Of a stretch of DNA of 64,000 bases, positions 54,765 to 61,654 are shown in pieces. The stretch is from Streptomyces olivaceus (GTDB taxonomy: Bacteria > Actinomycetota > Actinomycetes > Streptomycetales > Streptomycetaceae). The notes beneath the pieces are model-generated. The model ran no database searches. It was not told where the DNA came from and saw only the letters and a list, made by a program, of their open reading frames with translations. The stretch's first letter is position 1. Each line of letters opens with the position of its first letter. The position numbers and the translations under genes were made by a program. The stretch is from the NCBI RefSeq assembly GCF_000721235.1, contig NZ_JOFH01000003.1, positions 1 to 64,000 of the forward strand, given 5' to 3'.

Positions 54765-55487
54765 TCAGCGGCCGGCAAGGGGGCGCAGTATGTCGGCCAC
54801 CTGCTCGCGCACCACGTCCAGGGCACCGGACGGCAGGGCGCCGACGTCCGTGCCCTCCAGCGCGCCGACGGCCTCGCCGGTGTCCCCGTCGCAGGCGACG
54901 GTCGCGTCGAGCACCTCGTAGCCGTCCCGGACCGCGACCCGCAGGTGGCGCCGGCCGTCGTCGTCGGCGTGCACGGCGGTGGCGACGACCAGGGGCGGCG
55001 GCCCGCCGGCCTCGGCGGGCTGCTTGCGGTAGCCGCTGGCGAGAGGGGTGCGCCAGCGCAGGCCGAGCAGCAGGTGGCGCTTGGCCACCACTTCGGCCAG
55101 ATCGGTCCCGTAGGTCCCGTCGGGCCCGAGCACGGTGGCCCGGGCGTCCAGCACCAGGGCCGCGGGCAGCAGACAGCGCAGACTGCTGCCGACGATGTTG
55201 CCGCCGACCGTGGCCGTCCGGCGCACCGCCCCGGTCCCCACCGAGCCCGCCGCCCCGCGCAGTACCCCGGGCACGCGGTCGTCTATGCGGTGCAGCACCA
55301 CGGCGGCACCCAGTGCCTCGGGTTCGAGGACGGTGGCCTCCGGGAGGTTGCGCAGGGACATGGCCAGCTCCGGGAAACCGTCGCGTTGCCAGGTGGCCCA
55401 CACGAGCGTGGCCCCGCCGATGGGCACCGCTCCCTCCGCCAGGCACTGCTGTGCCTCGGACACGGACGTGGGCAGACGCAAGAGCAT
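54765..55487 (-). CDS. FAD-binding subunit of a xanthine-dehydrogenase-type enzyme, orphan
   Basis: A 240-residue protein of the CoxM/FAD_binding_5 family. The FAD-contact segments are GAVPIGGATLVWATWQRD (family GGxT, about 20-28) and RTATVGGNIVGSSLRCLLPAALVLD (family TxGGN). Normally this subunit works with a 2Fe-2S subunit and a molybdopterin subunit, but neither is next to it. It may be an isolated flavoprotein or serve a complex encoded elsewhere. Convergent with the lysozyme gene (37 nt apart). ATG 55487. Confidence 0.85.
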   Translation of the reverse strand: MLLRLPTSVSEAQQCLAEGAVPIGGATLVWATWQRDGFPELAMSLRNLPEATVLEPEALGAAVVLHRIDDRVPGVLRGAAGSVGTGAVRRTATVGGNIVGSSLRCLLPAALVLDARATVLGPDGTYGTDLAEVVAKRHLLLGLRWRTPLASGYRKQPAEAGGPPPLVVATAVHADDDGRRHLRVAVRDGYEVLDATVACDGDTGEAVGALEGTDVGALPSGALDVVREQVADILRPLAGR

Positions 55488-55672
55488 GCTGATCGACCTG
55501 CTTCCCGGCAGTCGGCGGTCGGACGGCGGTACGCCTCCCCCGCCGCGTGATCACGACCAGTGCGATTGTGCGCACCGCCAAGGGGGCGCGTACAGGGCTC
55601 ACTCAATTCCGCTGTGCGCCCTTCGTGCGCCCGGTGCACGCCGTGCGGGGGCCGGTGCCGGACCGCCGCGGG

Positions 55673-56410
55673 TCAGTCGACGCGCCCGGGGCGCCGCGCG
55701 ACGAAGACGAACTCCCGGCCCGCGCGGTCGGGGGCGTCGCGCACCTCGATCAGCTCGTACCCCTGGCCGGCCAGGTCCGCCTCGACCTCGGCGCGCTCGC
55801 GGAAGCGCAGCGTGGAGTCGGAGGTGAGGACCTCGCCGTCCGCGGCGAAGACGTAGGTCCACCGGAAGGTGACCAGCGGACCGCTCACGTCCAGCACCCG
55901 GCACCAGCTCTCGACCGCGCCGGTGCCGGGGACGTCCACGATCCGGTGCGTGTGCTCGCGGTCCCACTCCCGCCAGGCGCGCCGGGCCGGGTCCCGCGTC
56001 TCGAACACCAGGTGTCCGCCGGGCCGCAGCGCCTCGTAGGCACCGCTCAGCGTCCCCTGCCACGCACTCGGGCCGGTGACGGCCTGGGCCACGTTCGCCG
56101 TCATGGTCGCGAGGTCGACGTCGAGCGCGGGGAGCGTGGTCGCGTCGCCCTCGATCCAGCGCACCCGGTCGGCTCCCGGCTTGCCCCGGGCCACGTCGAG
56201 ACTGGCCGCCGCGGGATCGACGCCGACGACCTCCGCGCCGCGCCCGGCGAGGAGCAGGGCGAAGACCCCGGTTCCGCAGCCGATGTCCAGGATCCGGCGG
56301 GCGCCGAGTTCCTCGGCCGTGCCGAGGTACGGGGCGAGATCGCCGCGGTCGGTGTCCAGCGCGTCGTAGATCCGGGCGAGCCGCGGCTCGCGGAAGCACT
56401 CGTCGGCCAT
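55673..56410 (-). CDS. Class I SAM-dependent methyltransferase
   Basis: A 245-residue cytoplasmic methyltransferase. Motif I is RILDIGCGTGVFALLLAGRG (about 39-58), followed by EVVGVDPAAASLDVAR and WIEGDATTLP. The lower part (ALRPGGHLVFETRDPARRAW) fits small-molecule methyltransferases. Substrate unknown; no biosynthetic cluster is adjacent. ATG 56410 is divergent from the reductase gene. Confidence 0.88.
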   Translation of the reverse strand: MADECFREPRLARIYDALDTDRGDLAPYLGTAEELGARRILDIGCGTGVFALLLAGRGAEVVGVDPAAASLDVARGKPGADRVRWIEGDATTLPALDVDLATMTANVAQAVTGPSAWQGTLSGAYEALRPGGHLVFETRDPARRAWREWDREHTHRIVDVPGTGAVESWCRVLDVSGPLVTFRWTYVFAADGEVLTSDSTLRFRERAEVEADLAGQGYELIEVRDAPDRAGREFVFVARRPGRVD

Positions 56411-56519
56411 GCGGCAGACGATAGCGGCGCCGCGGCCGCCACAGGACCGTCCGGGTGAACCTGCCCGCGCTTCGGCCCGTTCCCGGTCCAAGTGCGGCGG
56501 CCGGGGAACACGGCGGGGC

Positions 56520-57125
56520 ATGCGCGCACTCGTCATCAACTGCACCCTCAAACCCTCCCCCGAGCCCTCCAACACCGAGGCCCTCGCCTCCACGGTCATC
56601 GCGGCCCTCAAGGGCCACGGCGCCGAGGTGGACGTCGTACGGGCCGTCGACCTGAACCTGAGGCCCGGGGTCGAGACCGACATGGGCGACGGCGACGACT
56701 GGCCGGCCGTGCACGAGAAGCTGCTGGCCTCCCAGATCCTCGTCATCGCCTCGCCCACCTGGCTCGGCCGTCCCTCCTCCGTCGCCCAGCGGGTCCTGGA
56801 ACGCATGGACGCCATGCTGAGCGAGACCGACGACGAGGACCGCCCGGTCGCCTACAACCGCGTCGCGGGCGTGCTGGTCACCGGCAACGAGGACGGTGCC
56901 CACCACGTCATCAGCGAGATCAGCGGCGGACTCGCCGACATCGGCTACACCATCCCCGGCCAGGCCTGGACCTACTGGCACCTCGGCCCCGGGCCCGGTC
57001 CCGACTTCCTCGACGACGAACGCGGTCACGACTGGGCCCTCTCCACCGGCCGCGCCATGGCGTCCAACCTGGTGCACGCCGCCCGTGCCCTCGACGCGAT
57101 GCCGTTGCCCGCGCCCCCGTCCTGA
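56520..57125 (+). CDS. Flavodoxin-like NAD(P)H-dependent oxidoreductase
   Basis: A 201-residue FMN-reductase/flavodoxin-fold protein. The FMN phosphate loop is INCTLKPSPEPSNTEAL, and IASPTWLGRPSSVAQRVLERMDA binds the isoalloxazine; GVLVTGNEDGAHHV is the third flavin block. Such proteins reduce quinones or flavins with NAD(P)H. ATG 56520. It precedes dps by 135 nt on the same strand. Confidence 0.85.
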   Translation: MRALVINCTLKPSPEPSNTEALASTVIAALKGHGAEVDVVRAVDLNLRPGVETDMGDGDDWPAVHEKLLASQILVIASPTWLGRPSSVAQRVLERMDAMLSETDDEDRPVAYNRVAGVLVTGNEDGAHHVISEISGGLADIGYTIPGQAWTYWHLGPGPGPDFLDDERGHDWALSTGRAMASNLVHAARALDAMPLPAPPS

Positions 57126-57184
57126 CCTCGGCGGCGGCCGGCGGCCGAGGGGCCGCCGCGGCGGCCCCGGCAGCGACCGGGCAT

Positions 57185-57209
57185 GTCTGACGACGCCGAT
57201 ACGGGGCAT
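57185..57209 (+). promoter_or_regulatory. SigB-like promoter candidate upstream of dps
   Basis: GTCT (57185-57188), a 15-base spacer, then GGGCAT (57204-57209), 51 bases before the dps start. It fits the known SigB-type pattern GTTT-N14..16-GGGTAT with two mismatches. A SigB/F-type sigma gene is 1.2 kb downstream. Confidence 0.45.
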
Positions 57210-57260
57210 TCGTGCACGAGGCAACGGAGTACCAAGAGCAATGAGGAGCTGGAGTCCGCC

Positions 57261-57824
57261 ATGACGCACGACCTGACCCCGAAGTACACGGTCCCCGGCA
57301 TCGAGCGTGAGGCCGCCGGGCGGCTGATCGGTGTGCTGCGGCTGCGCCTGCACGCTCTCAACGATCTGCACCTGACCCTCAAGCACGTGCACTGGAACGT
57401 CGTGGGCCCGCACTTCATCGCGGTCCACGAGATGATCGACCCGCAGGTCGACCAGGTGCGCGACATGGCCGACGACGTCGCGGAGCGCATCGCCGCGCTC
57501 GGCGGGGTGGCCCAGGGCACGCCGGGGGCGCTGGTGGCCGAGCGGAAGTGGGACGACTACTCCATCGGCCGGGCCGACGCCATCGCCCACCTCGGTGCGC
57601 TCGACGTCGTGTACACCGGCGTGGTCGAGGGCATGCGCGCGGCGGTCGAAGAGGCCGGCAAGATCGACACCGCCACGGAGGACCTCCTGATCGGCCAGCT
57701 CAGGGATCTGGAGCAGTTCCAGTGGTTCGTGCGGGCTCATCTGGAGAGCGCCGGGGGCACCCTGGCGACGGGCGACGCCACGTCCGAGACGGAGGCGGCG
57801 GCCCGCGGCGCCGTCATCTCGTAG
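57261..57824 (+). CDS. dps: Dps-family DNA-protection ferritin
   Basis: A 187-residue mini-ferritin that assembles into a 12-mer, oxidises Fe(II) with peroxide and protects DNA. The ferroxidase site residues are in LKHVHWNVVGPHFIAVHEMIDPQ (His, His, Asp) and QVRDMADDVAERI (Asp, Glu). Tails at both ends may bind DNA. In S. coelicolor DpsA is induced by osmotic stress through a SigB-type factor, and a matching promoter candidate is present here. GAGGAGCTGGAG precedes ATG 57261. Confidence 0.94.
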   Translation: MTHDLTPKYTVPGIEREAAGRLIGVLRLRLHALNDLHLTLKHVHWNVVGPHFIAVHEMIDPQVDQVRDMADDVAERIAALGGVAQGTPGALVAERKWDDYSIGRADAIAHLGALDVVYTGVVEGMRAAVEEAGKIDTATEDLLIGQLRDLEQFQWFVRAHLESAGGTLATGDATSETEAAARGAVIS

Positions 57825-57854
57825 CCCGGTCGGCCCGGGTCTTCCGGGGGCCGT

Positions 57855-58211
57855 TCAGCGCCGGCCGAGCCGGCGTTCCCCGCGGCTGCCCGGCTCGTAG
57901 GGCAGGTGGTAGTGGGCGAAGACCGCGCCCTCGTCCTCGGCCGCGAGTTCCCCGTCCGGGTCGATCCCGGGCGCGTCCCTGACCAGGGACTTGTCGTACG
58001 TGACCTTCAGGTGCCCCGGGGCGACGGTGGCCTTGTCCACCGGAACGAACACGAGGCGCCGACGGGTCGGCAGGCCGGTGGTGACCGTCGCGAAGGCGGG
58101 TCGGTCGGTGAGCGTGTCGAAATAGATGGACTCCAGGGTTCCGATCTTGCGGCCGTCGTGGTCGACGACGTCGTGGCCGCGCCAGTCACGGATGTTTTCG
58201 GCTTCGAACAT
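57855..58211 (-). CDS. PRC-barrel domain protein
   Basis: A 118-residue cytoplasmic protein. The PRC-barrel segment is about 1-75: IRDWRGHDVVDHDGRKIGTLES, DTLTDRPAFATVT and RRRLVFVPVDKATV. A second portion with HYHLPYEPG ends in Arg-rich residues. PRC-barrel proteins often act in stress or as adaptor domains; no enzymatic function is expected. It converges with dps (30 nt apart) and is divergent from the sigma gene. ATG 58211. Confidence 0.88.
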   Translation of the reverse strand: MFEAENIRDWRGHDVVDHDGRKIGTLESIYFDTLTDRPAFATVTTGLPTRRRLVFVPVDKATVAPGHLKVTYDKSLVRDAPGIDPDGELAAEDEGAVFAHYHLPYEPGSRGERRLGRR

Positions 58212-58365
58212 GGCCAGTCTTCCCTTCCGAGGACGCCTCCCTGCCTTGTTCCCCGTTCCCGTCCTGTTCCCCCGTTCCGCCCGGCTGTCCCCCGTTTGTC
58301 CCCTCACCGGCGTACCGCTTTCCGCACCCGTGACGGCCTCTTCACGATCCGCACCGATCCGGAAG

Positions 58366-58390
58366 GTGTGCGGAGCCTGACTGCGGGTAG
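58366..58390 (+). promoter_or_regulatory. SigB-like promoter candidate upstream of the sigma gene
   Basis: GTGT (58366-58369), a 15-base spacer, and GGGTAG (58385-58390), 61 bases before the sigma start. This is one mismatch per box from the SigB pattern, so autoregulation is plausible. Confidence 0.45.
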
Positions 58391-58451
58391 GCGCCAGTCG
58401 TCGGCCGACAGGGTGACGATGACGGGGGCCGAACGATTGGGAGGGCACATC

Positions 58452-59294
58452 ATGACGACGACCGCAGAGGCGACCGCACGCACCACCACGGACATGCCGC
58501 AGATCGCGGACCCGTCCAAGGTGGCGCCCAAGGACGCGCGGGAGTTGTCACGGCTGTTCTTCGAGCAGCTGACGGTGGTGGAGGAGGGCACTCCCGAGTA
58601 CCAGTACGCCCGCAACACGCTGATCGAGATGAACATGTCCCTGGTCCGCTTCGCGGCCGGCCGGTTCCGCAGCCGCGGCCCGGAGGAGATGGAGGACATC
58701 GTCCAGGTCGGCATGATCGGCCTGATCAAGGCCATCGACCGGTTCGAGCTGACCCGCGAGGTTGAGTTCACCTCCTTCGCCGTGCCCTACATCGTCGGTG
58801 AGATCAAGCGGTTCTTCCGGGACACCTCGTGGGCCGTGCACGTCCCCCGGCGCCTCCAGGAGGCCCGCGTCCAGCTCGCCCGGGCCACCGAGGAGCTGCG
58901 CAGCCGGCTGGGCCGCAACCCCACCACCCAGGAGCTTTCGGAGCTGATGAGCCTCCCGGAGGACGAGGTCGTCGAGGCCCGGCTCGCGGCCAACGGCTAC
59001 AACTCCGCCTCCCTGGACGCCGCCGTGGGCGGCAGCGAGGAAGGCGAGTCGGCGCTGGCGGACTTCATCGGTGTCGACGACGCCGCCCTGGAGCTCGTGG
59101 ACGACTTCCACGCCCTGGCCCCGATGATCGCCGAACTGGACGAGCGCGACCGGCAGATCATCCACTGGAGGTTCGTCGAGGAGCTGACGCAGAAGGACAT
59201 CGGCGAGCGCCTCGGCGTCTCGCAGATGCATGTGTCGCGGCTGATCTCGCGCCTGCTGAAGCGCCTGCGGGAGGGCATGCTCAGCACTGCCTGA
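58452..59294 (+). CDS. SigB/SigF-group RNA polymerase sigma factor
   Basis: A 280-residue alternative sigma factor. Region 2 includes ARNTLIEMNMSLVRFAAGRF, DIVQVGMIGLIKAIDRF and FTSFAVPYIVGEIKRFFRDT, and region 3 follows. Region 4, with the helix-turn-helix, is QKDIGERLGVSQMHVSRLISRL. The fit is to the SigB/F/G/H group that governs osmotic and oxidative stress and development. The neighbouring dps gene, a SigB target in S. coelicolor, supports a SigB-like role; the usual rsbA/rsbB anti-sigma genes are not next to it. ATG 58452; a SigB-like promoter is upstream. Confidence 0.92.
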   Translation: MTTTAEATARTTTDMPQIADPSKVAPKDARELSRLFFEQLTVVEEGTPEYQYARNTLIEMNMSLVRFAAGRFRSRGPEEMEDIVQVGMIGLIKAIDRFELTREVEFTSFAVPYIVGEIKRFFRDTSWAVHVPRRLQEARVQLARATEELRSRLGRNPTTQELSELMSLPEDEVVEARLAANGYNSASLDAAVGGSEEGESALADFIGVDDAALELVDDFHALAPMIAELDERDRQIIHWRFVEELTQKDIGERLGVSQMHVSRLISRLLKRLREGMLSTA

Positions 59295-59316
59295 GCTGAT
59301 GGGACTGATACTGGGA

Positions 59317-59379
59317 CTGAGAGGCCTCAGGCGGACTGCCCGCGCAGGATGGCCGGGCAAGCCGCCTGGGGCCTCTCAG
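59317..59379. terminator. Long bidirectional terminator between sigma and ku genes
   Basis: Left arm 59317-59342 and right arm 59354-59379 pair over 26 positions with only two clear mismatches and one G-T pair, closing an 11-nt loop. The core is ctgagaggcc/ggcctctcag. It lies between convergent genes. Confidence 0.85.
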
Positions 59380-59384
59380 GCGTG

Positions 59385-60404
59385 TCAGGCGGCGGTCGTC
59401 TTCTTCCGGGTGCCGCGGGTGCCGCCGCTGAGCGCGTCGACGAGTTGTGCGCGACTCATCCTCGAGCGGCCGGGGATCTCCCGCTCGGTGGCCCGCTCGT
59501 AGAGCTCGGACTTGCTCAGCTCCCGCAACTCGCTCCGACTCCGACCGGGCTCCCCGCCGCGGGAAGACGCCCCGCGGGAGGGAGCCGTTCCCTTCTTCCG
59601 CGACGCGTCGGCGCTGCCGCGCCCCGCGCTCGCCTTCTTCCGCGGCTTCTGGGCCCGCTCGCCGCCGCCGGTCCCCCGGGCCTGCTCCAGGCTGCCGCGC
59701 AGGACGTCCATGAGGTCGACGACGTTCGTGGCGCGCGGCGCCTCCTCGGCGACGGCCACCTCCGAGCCCTCGGCCTTGGCCCGGACCAGCTCGCGGACCT
59801 TCTCCTGGTAGGTGTCGCGGTAGCGGGCGGGGTCCCAGTCGCCGCTGAGCGCGTCGACCAGGCGCAGCGCCATGTCCAGTTCCTTGCCGCGCCCCGCCCG
59901 GCCGGACGACAGTTCGGGCAGCTCCCTCACCGGGTCGCGCACCTCGTCCGCCCAGTGCAGCGTCTGCAGCAGCAGGACCTTCTCCTCGGCACGCAGGGCG
60001 GTCAGGTACTGCCGGTTGCGCATGACGAAGGTGGCGACGCCCGCCTTGCCGGTCTCGGCGAGGGCGGTGCGCAGCAGCTCGTAGACCTTGAGGTACTCCT
60101 CGCCGCGCGGGGCGAGGTAGTAGGTGCGTCCGAAGTAGACCGGCTCGATCCGGTCCAGGTCGACGAAGTCGGTGATGTCCAGGGTGCGCGAGCGGCCCGG
60201 CGCGATCTCGTCGAGTTCGTCGGGCTCCACGACGACGTACTCGCCCTCACCGGTCTCGTAGCCCTTGACGATGTCGGCTGCTTCGACCTCCTTGCCGGTG
60301 CGTTCGTTGACGCGCCGGTTGCGGATGCGGTCCGAGGTGCCGCGCTGCAACTGGTGGAAGTGGACCGTGTGGTCCTCGGTCGCGGTGAACAGACCGACGG
60401 GCAC
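59385..60404 (-). CDS. ku: Ku DNA end-binding protein, 5'-truncated by a mobile element
   Basis: Bacterial Ku binds double-strand ends for non-homologous end joining. The 339 residues present begin at a GTG (60404) with [21 protein letters not shown], which normally follows about 17 residues of the form M..IW.G.I.FGLV(T/S)V. The frame upstream is ITV, then a stop: the homology ends at about 60407 and foreign sequence follows. The barrel core ([35 protein letters not shown]) and C-terminal SAP-like segment ([14 protein letters not shown]) are intact. No ribosome site precedes the GTG. The loss removes the first barrel strand and its promoter, so function is doubtful. No ligD is in the window. 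Confidence 0.9.
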   Translation of the reverse strand: MPVGLFTATEDHTVHFHQLQRGTSDRIRNRRVNERTGKEVEAADIVKGYETGEGEYVVVEPDELDEIAPGRSRTLDITDFVDLDRIEPVYFGRTYYLAPRGEEYLKVYELLRTALAETGKAGVATFVMRNRQYLTALRAEEKVLLLQTLHWADEVRDPVRELPELSSGRAGRGKELDMALRLVDALSGDWDPARYRDTYQEKVRELVRAKAEGSEVAVAEEAPRATNVVDLMDVLRGSLEQARGTGGGERAQKPRKKASAGRGSADASRKKGTAPSRGASSRGGEPGRSRSELRELSKSELYERATEREIPGRSRMSRAQLVDALSGGTRGTRKKTTAA

Positions 60405-60517
60405 CGTTATCTAGATCTGGTTCCCGGGTGTAAGGCACGTGAGGTCTGGTCTCATTCGTCTGTGTGGCTGATGGGTATCTGATAGGTCGCCGTGGTGTTT
60501 AGCGCGTTAGTCCGTAC

Positions 60518-61654
60518 GTGATCTATCGAGCTGAGAAGGCTGAATTGCCAGGCTCCTCACGGGTGGCCTGGGTGGTCGTCGACGGGGACTTCCGGCTTCA
60601 TCGCGAGGCGACCGCGTTCCTGGAGCAGGTACGGGGTCTGGGCCGGTCGGTGAACACTGAGCGGAACTACGCGAGCCGGGTGGCTCTGTATCTGACCTGG
60701 TGTGATGAGCGTGGGCTGCGGTGGTCGGCGCCGGGCTTCGAGAACTTGCTGAGGTTTCGGGAGTGGCTGGTGAGCGTCCCCCTACCGCCGCGAGGCCGCA
60801 GGGACCGGTCGGTGATCCGCTTCCGGCAGGATGGCAGTGCCAATGCGGTTCTGGGCACGATGACGCAGTTCCTGCTGTTCGGTGTCGGGCCGGGTTGGGT
60901 CTCCGAGCAGGTCGCCATGTCCTTGGCGAAGCCGAAGTTCCTGCGGTTCTTGCCGGATGGGGCCGCAGGCGAGGGCGGTGGCGCCAGGGTTGTCGCGGAG
61001 CGGACCTTGAAGTTCGCCACGACCGACCCGGGGATCGAGTACTTCACACCGGAGCAAGTCGAGTTGATGATCCGGATGGCTCGGAATGCCCGTGACTGCT
61101 TCCTGATCGTGCTGATGCGGGCCAGCGGCATGCGGATCGGCGAGACGCTGGGCATGCGGCGGGCCGATGTTCACTTCCTGGCGGACTCGCGCCAGCTGGG
61201 CTGCCACGTCGATGGCCCTCACGTTCATGTTCACCGGCGGCGGGACAACGCCAACAACGCGCTGGCGAAGTCCCGGAAATCCCGAACGATCCCGGTGACC
61301 GCAGATGTCGTCGGCTACTACCGGGACTATCAGTGGGAACGTGAGACGGTACCGGAGGCAGCCGACAGCGACATGGTGTTCGTGAATCTGTTCCGTGCGC
61401 CGCTGGGACGGGCGATGAGCTACCCAAACGCCAAGCAGCTCTTCGACCGCCTGGCAAAGTGGGCCCAGATCGTGGCTCGGCCCCACATGTTCCGTCACAC
61501 CGCGGCGACTGAGTGGATCAGGGCTGGGGTTCCCCGGGATGTGGTCCAGGAATTGCTCGGACACGAGTGGCCCGGGTCGCTCAAGCCCTATTTGCACACT
61601 ACCGACCGGGAACGGCGCAAGGCCGTCGAGCGGGTCGCGGCAGGTGTCCGATGA
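60518..61654 (+). CDS. tnpA: Tyrosine recombinase TnpA of a Tn554-type element
   Basis: A 378-residue site-specific recombinase. The N-terminal SAM-like DNA-binding domain has SVNTERNYASRVALYLTWC. The catalytic domain (about 190-370) shows Arg in ASGMRIGETLGMRR, Lys in KSRKSRTIPV, the HxxR box in ARPHMFRHTAATEWI, the second His in LLGHEW and the nucleophile Tyr in YLHTTDRER. All catalytic residues are present and the length suits TnpA. GTG 60518 is the start. It overlaps tnpB by 4 nt (ATGA). Confidence 0.9.
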   Translation: MIYRAEKAELPGSSRVAWVVVDGDFRLHREATAFLEQVRGLGRSVNTERNYASRVALYLTWCDERGLRWSAPGFENLLRFREWLVSVPLPPRGRRDRSVIRFRQDGSANAVLGTMTQFLLFGVGPGWVSEQVAMSLAKPKFLRFLPDGAAGEGGGARVVAERTLKFATTDPGIEYFTPEQVELMIRMARNARDCFLIVLMRASGMRIGETLGMRRADVHFLADSRQLGCHVDGPHVHVHRRRDNANNALAKSRKSRTIPVTADVVGYYRDYQWERETVPEAADSDMVFVNLFRAPLGRAMSYPNAKQLFDRLAKWAQIVARPHMFRHTAATEWIRAGVPRDVVQELLGHEWPGSLKPYLHTTDRERRKAVERVAAGVR

